A stretch of DNA of 64,000 bases from Streptomyces sp. RKAG293 (GTDB lineage Bacteria; Actinomycetota; Actinomycetes; Streptomycetales; Streptomycetaceae), in assembly GCF_023701745.1 (NCBI RefSeq), contig NZ_JAJOZB010000001.1, positions 4,904,501-4,968,500 of the forward strand, written 5' to 3'. The notes under the pieces were generated by a model. It did not search any database, was not told the origin of the DNA, and saw only the letters and a program-made list of their open reading frames with translations. Positions within the stretch are counted from its first letter, which is position 1. Every line of letters begins with the position of its first letter. Positions 47,879-55,608 of this stretch are shown here, one piece after another. Position numbers and translations under genes: made by a program.

Positions 47879-48700
47879 ATGGGTACGAACGCTGATCCGC
47901 TCGCCATCCTCGGTTCCCTGCCCGGCGTGTCCGACGCGGTGGACTCCGTGCGGCAGTCCGTGGACAAGGTCTACGGCCACCGCGTGATGCGCCGCCGGTC
48001 CGAAGAGGTGACGTCCGAGGCGGCGCTGCGCGGAGCGCGCGGTTCCGCCGCGCTGGCCGGCGCCGACTGGCCGCTGGAGGAGATGCGGCGGCGCAGCGAC
48101 TTCTCCGCGGACGCCGAGGCCCGCACGGTGGGCGCGGCGCTGCGGCTGACCGCCGAGGCCGGGCAGCTGCTCAGCGTCTGGCGCCAGTCGCCGGTGCAGG
48201 CGCTGGCGCGGCTGCACCTGGTGGCGGCGGGCGGCGCCGTTCCGGACGACACGGTCGGCCGGCCGCGGCTGGCCGGGGAGCCGGTCGACGAGCCGCTGGT
48301 GGAGCTCCCGCTCCCGGAGTCGGGAGAGGTGGCCGCCCGGCTCGACGGGCTGGTCGGACTGCTGCGTGCGGGGAGCGAGGCGCCCGCGCTCGTCGTCGGC
48401 GCGGTGGTGCACGGCGAACTGCTGTCGCTGCGGCCCTTCGGCTCGTTCAACGGGCCGGTCGCGCGGGCCGCGGAGCGGATCGTGCTGGTCGGCAGCGGAC
48501 TCGACCCCAAGTCGATCTGTCCCGCCGAGGTGGGCCACGCCGAACTCGGGCGGGCCGACTACCTCAAGGCGCTGGAGGGTTACGCGTCCGGGACACCGGA
48601 GGGTATGGCCGCGTGGATCGGGCACTGCGGGAAGGCGCTGGAACTCGGGGTGCGCGAGAGCGTCGCGGTGTGCGAGGCGCTGCAGCGCGGCGCGGCCTGA
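47879..48700 (+). CDS. Fic-fold-like protein with degenerate motif
   Basis: A 273-residue, mostly helical protein. Near residues 180-195 it reads LLSLRPFGSFNGPVARAAERI, aligning with the Fic motif HPFxxGNGRxxR, but the catalytic His is Arg, the first loop Gly is Phe and the motif Arg is Pro. AMP transfer is therefore unlikely. The family is conserved in actinomycetes near the Ssd/Tad locus and has been annotated as oxidoreductase or differentiation-related. TAGGGT (47866-47871) ends 7 nt before the ATG, so it may be leaderless. Function unknown. Confidence 0.7.
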   Translation: MGTNADPLAILGSLPGVSDAVDSVRQSVDKVYGHRVMRRRSEEVTSEAALRGARGSAALAGADWPLEEMRRRSDFSADAEARTVGAALRLTAEAGQLLSVWRQSPVQALARLHLVAAGGAVPDDTVGRPRLAGEPVDEPLVELPLPESGEVAARLDGLVGLLRAGSEAPALVVGAVVHGELLSLRPFGSFNGPVARAAERIVLVGSGLDPKSICPAEVGHAELGRADYLKALEGYASGTPEGMAAWIGHCGKALELGVRESVAVCEALQRGAA

Positions 48701-48721
48701 GGCCGGAGGCCGGAAAGGGTT

Positions 48722-48748
48722 GCGGCGGCACCCAGGGGGTGCCGCCGC
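48722..48748 (+). terminator. Terminator after the Fic-like gene
   Basis: A 12-bp perfect stem (GCGGCGGCACCC and complement) with a 3-nt loop, 21 bp after the stop. The remaining 257 bp to the convergent HAD gene contain no supported gene; a weak ACTTTTG/CAAAAGT inverted repeat lies at the HAD 3' end. Confidence 0.8.
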
Positions 48749-49005
48749 TGACATGTCCGTCGCGTTACCATGCGTGCTCGGTTTTTGCCGATCAGGTCGG
48801 GACTTTGCCCGTCACCTGGTACGGCTGGCCCGGTTAGCGGGTCGGCTGCGCGTGGGTGCCCGACTTCCATGCTGGGTCCGTGTGGCCAGATACTCTGCGG
48901 TCTTCCTCTCGGAACGTCCGTGGTCTCGCGGGCCTCTGAGTCCTTTCTACCGCCGCCACGGCCGAAGCGGAACCCCTGAGCGCACTTCTTTACTTTTGCC
49001 TTCAA

Positions 49006-49845
49006 TCAGGACAAAAGTGACGGTCGTCGGCGGCGGGCGGCGTACCAGACCAGTCCCGCGGTGGCGGCGGCCGCTCCGACCGCGGCCGCGGCGAGCACCG
49101 GGCGCGGCGGCATCGACAGCGACGGGATCCGCTGGTTGAGCCGGACCGGCCGGTTGAAGGTGAGGATCGGCCATTCCTTGCCGGTCGCCTCGCGGCGCAG
49201 CCCGCGGTCAGGATTCACCGCGTACGGGTGGCCGACGACCTCCAGCATGGGGATGTCGGTCACCGAATCGCTGTACGCGAACGACCGTTCCAGGTCGTAT
49301 CCCTCGGTGTCGGCGAGCCCGAGAATGGCCTCGGCCTTGGCGGGGCCGTAGACGTAGTGCTCGATCTCGCCCGTGTAGCAGCCGTCCTTGGCGACCATCC
49401 GGGTGGCGATCACATGGTCGGCGCCGAGCATCCGGCCGATGGGCTCGACGACCTCGGCACCCGAGGCGCTCACGATCACCACGTCCCGGCCGGCGGCGTG
49501 GTGCTCCTCGATGAGGGACGCGGCCTCGTCGTAGATGATCGGGTCGATGAGGTCGTGGAGGGTCTCGGCCACGATCTCCCTGACCTGCTGCACGTTCCAG
49601 CCGCGGCACAGCTCGGAGAGGTACTTGCGCATCCCCTCCATCTGGTCGTGGTCGGCGCCGCCCACGAGATAGACGAACTGGGCGTAGGCGGTGCGCAGCA
49701 CGGCCCTTCGGTTGATCAGGCCGCCCTGGTAGAAGGATCTGCTGAAGGCGAGGGTGCTCGACTTGGCGATCACGGTCTTGTCGAGGTCGAAGAATGCTGC
49801 GGTGCGCGGGGACAGGTGGTTTTCCACGAGCACGAGCATAAGCAA
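49006..49845 (-). CDS. HAD-IB family phosphatase (SerB/Rv3661-like), membrane-tethered
   Basis: A 279-residue HAD-superfamily hydrolase. Motif I is AAFFDLDKTVIAKSS (nucleophile Asp), motif II VVIVSASGAEV, a Lys in KAEAILG, and motif III SDSVTDIPMLEVVG. The layout resembles phosphoserine-phosphatase-like HAD-IB enzymes. A C-terminal helix (VLAAAAVGAAAATAGLVWYAA) followed by RRRRP would tether it to the membrane. The start is uncertain among several ATG/GTG codons in the first ten residues. It is divergent from ssd with a 6C RNA between them, the same order as around M. tuberculosis Rv3660c-Rv3661. Confidence 0.85.
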   Translation of the reverse strand: MLMLVLVENHLSPRTAAFFDLDKTVIAKSSTLAFSRSFYQGGLINRRAVLRTAYAQFVYLVGGADHDQMEGMRKYLSELCRGWNVQQVREIVAETLHDLIDPIIYDEAASLIEEHHAAGRDVVIVSASGAEVVEPIGRMLGADHVIATRMVAKDGCYTGEIEHYVYGPAKAEAILGLADTEGYDLERSFAYSDSVTDIPMLEVVGHPYAVNPDRGLRREATGKEWPILTFNRPVRLNQRIPSLSMPPRPVLAAAAVGAAAATAGLVWYAARRRRPSLLS

Positions 49846-49919
49846 CCACCATTCGGCGTAAGCTCAGGCGCGTGGGTTTGCCTGAGAAGGCTGTCGGGTA
49901 CACCATGGAAGTCACGGAT

Positions 49920-50012
49920 CGTTCGCGACCGTGCTAACCCGGTCTGGCTCCTCCCCCCCCGAGTCGGACTGTGGGGACGACCCCCGCTCTCCCCCCCGGC
50001 GGGGGTCGTCGC
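49920..50012 (+). ncRNA. 6C small RNA
   Basis: Two hairpins with runs of cytosines in their loops, the defining feature of the actinobacterial 6C RNA. Hairpin 1 has arms 49942-49950 and 49961-49969 (two G-U pairs) with loop CTCCCCCCCC. Hairpin 2 has a perfect 12-bp stem, 49976-49987 with 49999-50010, and loop TCTCCCCCCCG; it doubles as a terminator. The place, between the HAD gene and ssd, is the same as that of M. tuberculosis B11. The 5' end is a guess. The C-rich loops are thought to pair with G-rich ribosome binding sites. Confidence 0.85.
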
Positions 50013-50291
50013 ATGTCCGGATGTCTTTTCGGACCGACGTCCCGGTAGCTCTCCTTCCTTTTATGCGGTAGCTCCGCCTCCCCTTGTGCTGCCTGTATCG
50101 GGTACGACGTGTCACGTTCCGTAATCGTTGCGCCTCAGTGGCGAACTCACCCGTTCGAGTGGCGGAGTTATCCACAACCGCTGAGTTATCCACCGGAACC
50201 GACCAAGATCATCTGAAGCTCCGGAACGGCCGGACTCTGTTCGCAGGCGATGCACCACCGTGCTCGCGGGACGAACGAGGGGGACAGGGCC

Positions 50292-51401
50292 GTGGCTGAA
50301 TCCATCACACCCGACCGGAGGCCGGCAGCGGCGGAGGAGCCGGGCGGACCGCTGATCGTCACTCAGGACGAGGCGCTGCTCGACGATTTGCTGCGGTTGT
50401 GCGCGGCGGCCGGCGCCGAACCCGAAGTGGCCTTCGGGGCCCCGCCCCGTGCGGGCAGCTGGGAATCCGCGCCGCTGGTCCTCGTCGGCTCCGACGACAC
50501 CACCCGGCTCCGCGGCGCCGTCCGGCGAAAGGGCGTGCTGCTCGTCGGCCGGGATCTGGACGACCAGGACGTGTGGCGCAGAGCGGTCGACATCGGCGCC
50601 GATCACGTACTTTTTCTGCCGGATGCCGAGACCTGGCTGGTCGACCGGATCGCCGATGCGGCCGAGGGAGTCGCCGAACCCGCCCTGACCATCGGGGTGG
50701 TGGGCGGCCGCGGCGGTGCCGGGGCCAGCACCCTGGCCTGCGCCCTCGCGGTCACCGCGGCCCGCGACGGCCGCCGCGCGATGCTCATCGACGGCGACCC
50801 GCTCGGCGGAGGCCTCGACATCCTGCTCGGCGCCGAGCGCACCGGAGGACTGCGCTGGCCCGACCTCGCCGACTCGCGGGGGCGCGTCAACAGCGGTGCG
50901 CTCGAGGAGTCGCTGCCGCGGCTCGACGCGCTGAGCGTCCTCAGCTGGGACCGCAGCGACTCGGTGGTCATCCCGCCGCAGGCCATGCGGTCCGTGCTGG
51001 GTGCCGCGCGGCGCCGGGGCGGTGTCGTCGTCGTGGACCTGCCCCGCCGGGTCGACGAGGCGGTCGCGGAATCCCTGGCCCAGATCGACGTCGGACTGCT
51101 CGTCGTCCCGGCCGAGTTGCGGGCGGTGGCCGCGGCCACCCGGGTCGCCTCGGCCGTCAGCATGGTCCTCAAGGACCTGCGGGTGGTCGCCCGGGGGCCC
51201 TTCGCTTCCGGGCTCGGGGACGAGGAGATCGCCAAGCTCGTCGGCCTGCCGCTGGCCGGCGAACTGCCGTCGGAACCGGACCTCCTCGATGCGCGGGACG
51301 GCGGCGGGCCGCCCGGCGCGAGCGGCCGCGGGCCGCTGGCCCGCTTCTGCTCCGCCTTCCTGGCCCAGGCCCTGCCCAGCGGCGGGAGCGTGCCGGTATG
51401 A
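50292..51401 (+). CDS. ssd: Septum site-determining-like protein Ssd (TadZ/CpaE-like ATPase)
   Basis: A 369-residue protein with an N-terminal receiver-like region (residues ~20-125, no clear phospho-Asp) and a MinD/ParA-like ATPase domain with the altered P-loop GVVGGRGGAGASTLACAL. IDGDPLGGGLDILLG and VVVDLPRRVDEA correspond to switch motifs. It is the first gene of a tad-type pilus operon, as in M. tuberculosis (Rv3660c), where Ssd affects septum placement. TadZ proteins place the pilus machine at a cell site. GTG 50292 has GGGGGA 8 nt upstream and overlaps tadA by 4 bp at its end. Confidence 0.9.
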   Translation: MAESITPDRRPAAAEEPGGPLIVTQDEALLDDLLRLCAAAGAEPEVAFGAPPRAGSWESAPLVLVGSDDTTRLRGAVRRKGVLLVGRDLDDQDVWRRAVDIGADHVLFLPDAETWLVDRIADAAEGVAEPALTIGVVGGRGGAGASTLACALAVTAARDGRRAMLIDGDPLGGGLDILLGAERTGGLRWPDLADSRGRVNSGALEESLPRLDALSVLSWDRSDSVVIPPQAMRSVLGAARRRGGVVVVDLPRRVDEAVAESLAQIDVGLLVVPAELRAVAAATRVASAVSMVLKDLRVVARGPFASGLGDEEIAKLVGLPLAGELPSEPDLLDARDGGGPPGASGRGPLARFCSAFLAQALPSGGSVPV

Positions 51402-52573
51402 GCGCGGACCGTGCGGAACCGAGGGCGGCGCTCCTGGACGCCGTCAGACTCCGCCTCGCGGAGTACAGCGGGGACCCGACGCCCAGCAGGGTCGCGGCCG
51501 CGCTGCGCGCCGAAGGGCGGCTGCTGGGCGACACCGAAGTGCTCGGCGTCGTCACCGCGCTGCGCTCCGAAATGGTCGGCGCGGGACCGCTGGAACCCCT
51601 GCTCGCGGATCCGGACGTCACCGATGTGCTCGTCAACGGTCCGGACGAGGTGTGGGTCGACCGCGGGCACGGCCTGGAGCGCAGCGACGTCGGCTTCGCC
51701 GATGCCTCCGCGGTGCGCAGGCTCGCCCAGCGGCTCGCGACCACCGCCGGGCGGCGGCTGGACGACGCCCGGCCGTGGGTCGACGCCCGGCTGCCGGACG
51801 GCACCCGGCTGCATGCCGTACTGCCGCCTGTCGTCGTCGGGTCGCCGTGTCTGTCGCTGCGTGTGGTGCGGGCCCGTGCCTTCGCCCTGGACGAGCTCAT
51901 CGCCGCCGGCACCATGGACGCCGAGACCGCCCGGCTGCTGCGGGCCGTCCTCGACGCCCGGCTCTCCTTCATGATCAGTGGCGGCACCGGCACCGGGAAG
52001 ACCACCCTGCTCAGCTGTCTGTTGGGCCTGGTGGAACCGGATCTGCGCATCGTCCTCGCCGAGGACTCCGCGGAACTGCGGCCCGACCACCCGCATGTCG
52101 TACGCCTGGAGACCCGGCCGGCCAATCAGGAGGGTGCCGGTCTGGTGGAGCTCCGGGACCTGGTGCGCCAGGCATTGCGGATGCGCCCGGACCGGCTGGT
52201 GGTCGGCGAGGTCCGCGGACCGGAGGTCACCGAACTGCTCGCCGCGCTCAACACCGGGCACGAGGGCGGTTGCGGAACGGTGCACGCGAACGCGGCCTGC
52301 GACGTGCCGGCCCGGCTGGAGGCGCTCGGTTCGACCGCCGGTCTCGACCGGGCCGCCCTGCACAGCCAGTTGGCGGCCGCGCTGTCCGTCGTCGTCCATC
52401 TGGCCAGGGACCGGTCCGGGCTGCGCCGGGTCGCCGAGATCCATGTACTGGAACGCCGCGCCGACGGGCTGGTCGTCACCGTCCCGGCCGTGGTGCGCGG
52501 CGCTCACGGCGCCGGGGAGCGGGGGCCGGGCTGGGACCGGCTGGCGGTCCTGTGCGAGCGGGGTGCGTCATGA
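51398..52573 (+). CDS. tadA: TadA-type secretion ATPase
   Basis: A 391-residue CpaF/TadA hexameric ATPase that powers pilus assembly. The N-terminal part has GPLEPLLADPDVTDVLVNGPDEVWVDR, followed by the Walker A motif MISGGTGTGKTTLLSCLLG, ASP box EDSAELRPDHPHVVRLETRP, Walker B-type RPDRLVVGEVRGPE and His box TGHEGGCGTVHAN. It starts at ATG 51398 in the ATGA overlap with ssd and overlaps tadB likewise. Cytoplasmic, at the inner face of the membrane. Confidence 0.95.
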   Translation: MSADRAEPRAALLDAVRLRLAEYSGDPTPSRVAAALRAEGRLLGDTEVLGVVTALRSEMVGAGPLEPLLADPDVTDVLVNGPDEVWVDRGHGLERSDVGFADASAVRRLAQRLATTAGRRLDDARPWVDARLPDGTRLHAVLPPVVVGSPCLSLRVVRARAFALDELIAAGTMDAETARLLRAVLDARLSFMISGGTGTGKTTLLSCLLGLVEPDLRIVLAEDSAELRPDHPHVVRLETRPANQEGAGLVELRDLVRQALRMRPDRLVVGEVRGPEVTELLAALNTGHEGGCGTVHANAACDVPARLEALGSTAGLDRAALHSQLAAALSVVVHLARDRSGLRRVAEIHVLERRADGLVVTVPAVVRGAHGAGERGPGWDRLAVLCERGAS

Positions 52574-53496
52574 GGCCCGGGTCGGCGCTGGTGACGCTGT
52601 GGGCGGCCGTGCTCTGTGCTGGGGCCGCCGGTTGGCTGATGTACGGCAGGGACGCCGTGCTGCGCCGGGCCCGGCTGATGCTCGTCGGCAGCCGGCGGCC
52701 TGTCACCGGGTGGGAGTGGGGGCCCGGGATGTGGCGCGGGCCGGTGGCCTGCGGGCAGGCGCTGCTGGCACCGCTGCGGGAGCGGCTGGGATGGCGGCTC
52801 GGACGTGAACTCCTCTGCCTGCCCGCCGGACTGCTGCTCGCGCTGGTGGCGCATTCGGTGCTGCCCGCGCTGGCCGGGGCCGCCGCCGTGCCGCTGGCCG
52901 GCCGCCAACTGCGCGAGCGGGCACGGCGGGTGGCGGCGGAGCGGCGGGTGACCGCGGTGGGCACCCTCTGCGGGACGGTCGCCGGTGATCTGCGGGCCGG
53001 AAGCCCGCCGCACACGGCACTGGCGGGCGCGATCGAGGACGACGGCTGGCCGGACGCTCCCGAGCTGGTGGACGCCGCGCGGCTGCTGCTGGCCGCCGCA
53101 CGGTTCGGCGGGGATGTGCCGGAAGCGCTGCGGGCCGCCGCGCGTCAGGAGGGCGCCGAGGGGCTGGCGGCCGTCGCCGCCTGCTGGCAGGTCGCCGTCG
53201 ATGGCGGCGCCGGACTGGCCGCGGGCCTCGACCGGATCGCCACCGCGCTGCGCGCCGAGCGCGATCAACAGGAGGATCTACGAGCCCAGTTGGCCGGTCC
53301 GCGCTCGACCGCGCTGATGCTGGCCCTGCTCCCGCTGTTCGGAGTGGTGCTGGGCGCGGGACTGGGGGCGGATCCGGTGGGGATGCTGCTGGGCACCCCG
53401 ACCGGGCTGGCCTGCCTGCTGGCGGGCGGCCTGCTGGAGTGGGCGGGGCTCGCCTGGACCGGACGCATCGTGCGGTCCGCCGAGGAGTCCTGGTGA
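52570..53496 (+). CDS. tadB: TadB-type membrane protein (T2SS F domain)
   Basis: A 308-residue inner-membrane platform protein. A hydrophobic N-terminus (LVTLWAAVLCAGAAGWLMY) and central helices precede the T2SSF domain (VGTLCGTVAGDLRAGSPPHTALAGA ... LAAVAACWQVAVDGGAGLAAGL). Two helices close the protein. The gene is coupled to tadA and tadC by 4-bp overlaps (ATGA, GTGA). Together with TadC it forms the assembly platform turned by TadA. Confidence 0.88.
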   Translation: MRPGSALVTLWAAVLCAGAAGWLMYGRDAVLRRARLMLVGSRRPVTGWEWGPGMWRGPVACGQALLAPLRERLGWRLGRELLCLPAGLLLALVAHSVLPALAGAAAVPLAGRQLRERARRVAAERRVTAVGTLCGTVAGDLRAGSPPHTALAGAIEDDGWPDAPELVDAARLLLAAARFGGDVPEALRAAARQEGAEGLAAVAACWQVAVDGGAGLAAGLDRIATALRAERDQQEDLRAQLAGPRSTALMLALLPLFGVVLGAGLGADPVGMLLGTPTGLACLLAGGLLEWAGLAWTGRIVRSAEESW

Positions 53497-54278
53497 CCGG
53501 CGACCGTGTCCACAGCCTGGGGACAGCCGTCTCGGTCGGCGCCGCCGTCCTGTGCGTCGTGGTGACGGTGATCGAGGCCCGGCGGGAACGCGCCGCGCTC
53601 GGCAGGCTCCGGCTGCTGTTCGGGGTGCGGGTCGCCAGGCGTCCCGCAGCCGCGTGGTGGACCAGGGGGCCCGCGCTGCGGACCTGGGGTCCGGTGGCAG
53701 CGGTCGCGCTCGGCGCGGCCGTGTTCGTCGGAGGGATCCCCGGCTGTGTGACGGGGCTGCTCGCCGCGTACGGGATACGGCGCTGGCAGCGTCGGTCACG
53801 GACGGCCGGCGGCCAGGACCGCGACGCGGGCGCCGGGCGTCAACTGCCGCTCTGCGCCGATCTGATGGCCGCCTGCCTCGCGGCGGGCGCCCGGCCGGGC
53901 GAGGCGGCCGAAGCGGTCGGCCGCTCACTGGGCGGGCCGCTGGGCGACGGGCTCATACGGGTGGCGGCCGAACTCCGGCTGGGCGGTGACCCCGAGCGGT
54001 GCTGGGAACGGTTCGGCCGGCTGCCCGCGGTCAAGGGGCTCGCCCGCTGCCTGTCCCGCGCCTCGCACAGCGGAGTGGCACCGGTCGACGAGGTGGCACG
54101 CCTCGCCGCCGACTACCGCGCGGCACGCGGCCGTTCGGCACTCGCCCGGGCCCGGCGCGCGGGAGTGCTGGCCACGGCCCCGCTCGGACTGTGCTTTCTG
54201 CCGGCCTTCCTGCTCGTCGGGGTGATTCCGGTGGTGATGGGGCTGGCGGCGGGGATCCTCGCGGGCGGCTCCGGCTAG
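53493..54278 (+). CDS. tadC: TadC-type membrane protein (T2SS F domain)
   Basis: A 261-residue second platform protein. A hydrophobic N-terminus (LGTAVSVGAAVLCVVVTVI) and helices near residues 70-95 come before the T2SSF segment (LPLCADLMAACLAAGARPGEAAEAVGRSLGGPLGD) and the last helices (APLGLCFLPAFLLVGVIPVVMGLAAG). GTG 53493 overlaps the tadB stop; upstream extension of the frame lies inside tadB and is not used. The pilin gene follows 73 bp downstream with its own ribosome binding site. Confidence 0.88.
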   Translation: MTGDRVHSLGTAVSVGAAVLCVVVTVIEARRERAALGRLRLLFGVRVARRPAAAWWTRGPALRTWGPVAAVALGAAVFVGGIPGCVTGLLAAYGIRRWQRRSRTAGGQDRDAGAGRQLPLCADLMAACLAAGARPGEAAEAVGRSLGGPLGDGLIRVAAELRLGGDPERCWERFGRLPAVKGLARCLSRASHSGVAPVDEVARLAADYRAARGRSALARARRAGVLATAPLGLCFLPAFLLVGVIPVVMGLAAGILAGGSG

Positions 54279-54351
54279 AGCCAGGGCAGGGGCTGGCCCG
54301 ATCACGGCATACGAACGTCATTCAACACATACCGATACTAGGGGGAATGTC

Positions 54352-54549
54352 ATGGTGGTCCGGATGCTTCGCGCGACGGCCGGGCGGCTTCGGTCGGCGG
54401 CGGACGCGGGAATGACCACGGCGGAGTACGCCGTCGGCACACTGGCGGCCTGCGGATTCGCCGCCGTGCTCTACAAGATCGTGACCAGTGGCGCGGTGAA
54501 ATCGGCGCTCAGCGGTCTGATCGAGAGGGCGCTCGATGTGTCCTTCTGA
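54352..54549 (+). CDS. Flp-type pilin (DUF4244)
   Basis: A 65-residue pilin precursor of the DUF4244 family. The leader ends at Gly20, followed by MTTAEYAVGTLAACGFAAVLYK: cleavage after Gly with Glu at mature position 5 fits type IV prepilin peptidase processing. The hydrophobic helix that packs into the pilus core follows directly. The upstream GGGGGAATGTC supplies a weak ribosome binding site. No prepilin peptidase gene lies in the window. Confidence 0.9.
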   Translation: MVVRMLRATAGRLRSAADAGMTTAEYAVGTLAACGFAAVLYKIVTSGAVKSALSGLIERALDVSF

Positions 54550-54973
54550 GTCTCCTTCCGAGAGCCCTTCGACAGGGTCGTTGGAGCCGCCCTCGGAGCC
54601 GCCGCCGAAACCGCCCACCCAGCGGCTTTCAGCGAGGGCGCGGTGGGGTGAGCGGGGGTTCGTCACCGCGGAGGCCGCGGTCGCGCTACCGGTCATGGTG
54701 CTCTTCACCGCGGGGCTGCTGAGCGGGCTGATGGCCGTGGCGGCACAGATCCAGTGCGTGGACGCGGCGCGGGCGGGTGCACGGGCCGCGGCCCGGTCCG
54801 AGCCGGAGGCCGCCGCGCTGGCGGCGGCCCGCGCCGCCGCTCCGCGAGGGGCAGCGGTGTCGCTGGCCCGGGACGGTGAGCTGGTCAGGGTACGGGTCAC
54901 CGCCCGGGCGCCGGTGCTGGAGGTCGCGCTGCACGCGGAAGCGGCGGCGCTCGCCGAGGACACCGTCCGATGA
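54536..54973 (+). CDS. TadE-family minor pilin
   Basis: A 145-residue TadE-like pseudopilin. A Ser/Pro/Glu-rich leader of about 40 residues precedes GERGFVTAEAAVALPVMVLF, which again has Gly followed by Glu at +5 and a hydrophobic helix. The extracellular part is short and Ala-rich with one Cys. The GTG start at 54536 overlaps the pilin gene by 14 bp. In M. tuberculosis the matching gene is Rv3655c. The long proline leader is unusual for a class III signal; a start nearer GERGF cannot be excluded. Confidence 0.82.
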   Translation: MCPSESPSESPSTGSLEPPSEPPPKPPTQRLSARARWGERGFVTAEAAVALPVMVLFTAGLLSGLMAVAAQIQCVDAARAGARAAARSEPEAAALAAARAAAPRGAAVSLARDGELVRVRVTARAPVLEVALHAEAAALAEDTVR

Positions 54974-55608
54974 GGGGCGGGTGGCGCGAGGACCGGGGCT
55001 CGGCGACGGTCTGGTCCGCGCTGCTGACCGGCGTGCTGTGCCTGGCGTTCGGCGCGGTCCTGGCCATGGGCCAGGCGGTCGCCGCCCGCCATCGGGCGGG
55101 CGGCGCGGCGGATCTGGCGGCCCTGGCCGCGGCCGGCCACGCGCTGGACGGCCCGGTCGCCGCCTGCGCGCGGGCCGCGCGGACGGCGGAGGCGCAGGGC
55201 GCCCGGCTCGTGCGGTGTGCGGTGACGGGGGAGATCGCCGACGTCACCGCCGCCGTGGGCCGGGCGCGGGTCCGCTCCCGTGCCGGGCCCGCCGCCCCGG
55301 GCCCTCACTCCCCGACCGGGGCCGGGCCCGCTTCCGGATCCCCGCCGGGGCCAGTGGCTGCATCGGCCGCTGGATCCGCACCTGACTCCGGGGGCGTCTC
55401 CCGGGCCAGCAGGCAGTCCAGGAGACGGACGGCGGCCGGTTTGTCCAGGGGCTCGTTGCCGTTGCCGCACTTGGGGGACTGGACGCAGGAGGGGCAGCCG
55501 AACTCGCACTCGCAGGAGGCGATGGCCTCGCGGGTGGCGGTGAGCCAGCCGCGGGCGGTGTGGAAGGCGCGCTCGGCGAATCCCGCGCCGCCGGGGTGGC
55601 CGTCGTAG
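54970..55608 (+). CDS. Rv3654c-like TadE/pseudopilin protein with read-through C-terminus
   Basis: A 212-residue frame whose first 100 residues match Rv3654c-type TadE-like proteins (EDRGSATVWSALLTGVLCLAFGAVLAMGQ, AAARHRAGGAADLAALAAAGHAL, VRCAVTGEIADV). Such proteins usually end about here, near RARVRSRAGP. In this genome no stop follows and the frame runs on for about 100 residues of low-complexity sequence antisense to the end of the convergent helicase gene. The start overlaps the tadE stop as ATGA. Last gene of the tad operon. Confidence 0.75.
   Translation: MRGGWREDRGSATVWSALLTGVLCLAFGAVLAMGQAVAARHRAGGAADLAALAAAGHALDGPVAACARAARTAEAQGARLVRCAVTGEIADVTAAVGRARVRSRAGPAAPGPHSPTGAGPASGSPPGPVAASAAGSAPDSGGVSRASRQSRRRTAAGLSRGSLPLPHLGDWTQEGQPNSHSQEAMASRVAVSQPRAVWKARSANPAPPGWPS

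Noticed and set aside
48770..48979. Small plus-strand gene between the Fic-like and HAD genes
   Set aside because: Lies behind a terminator, lacks a ribosome binding site and has no conserved features.
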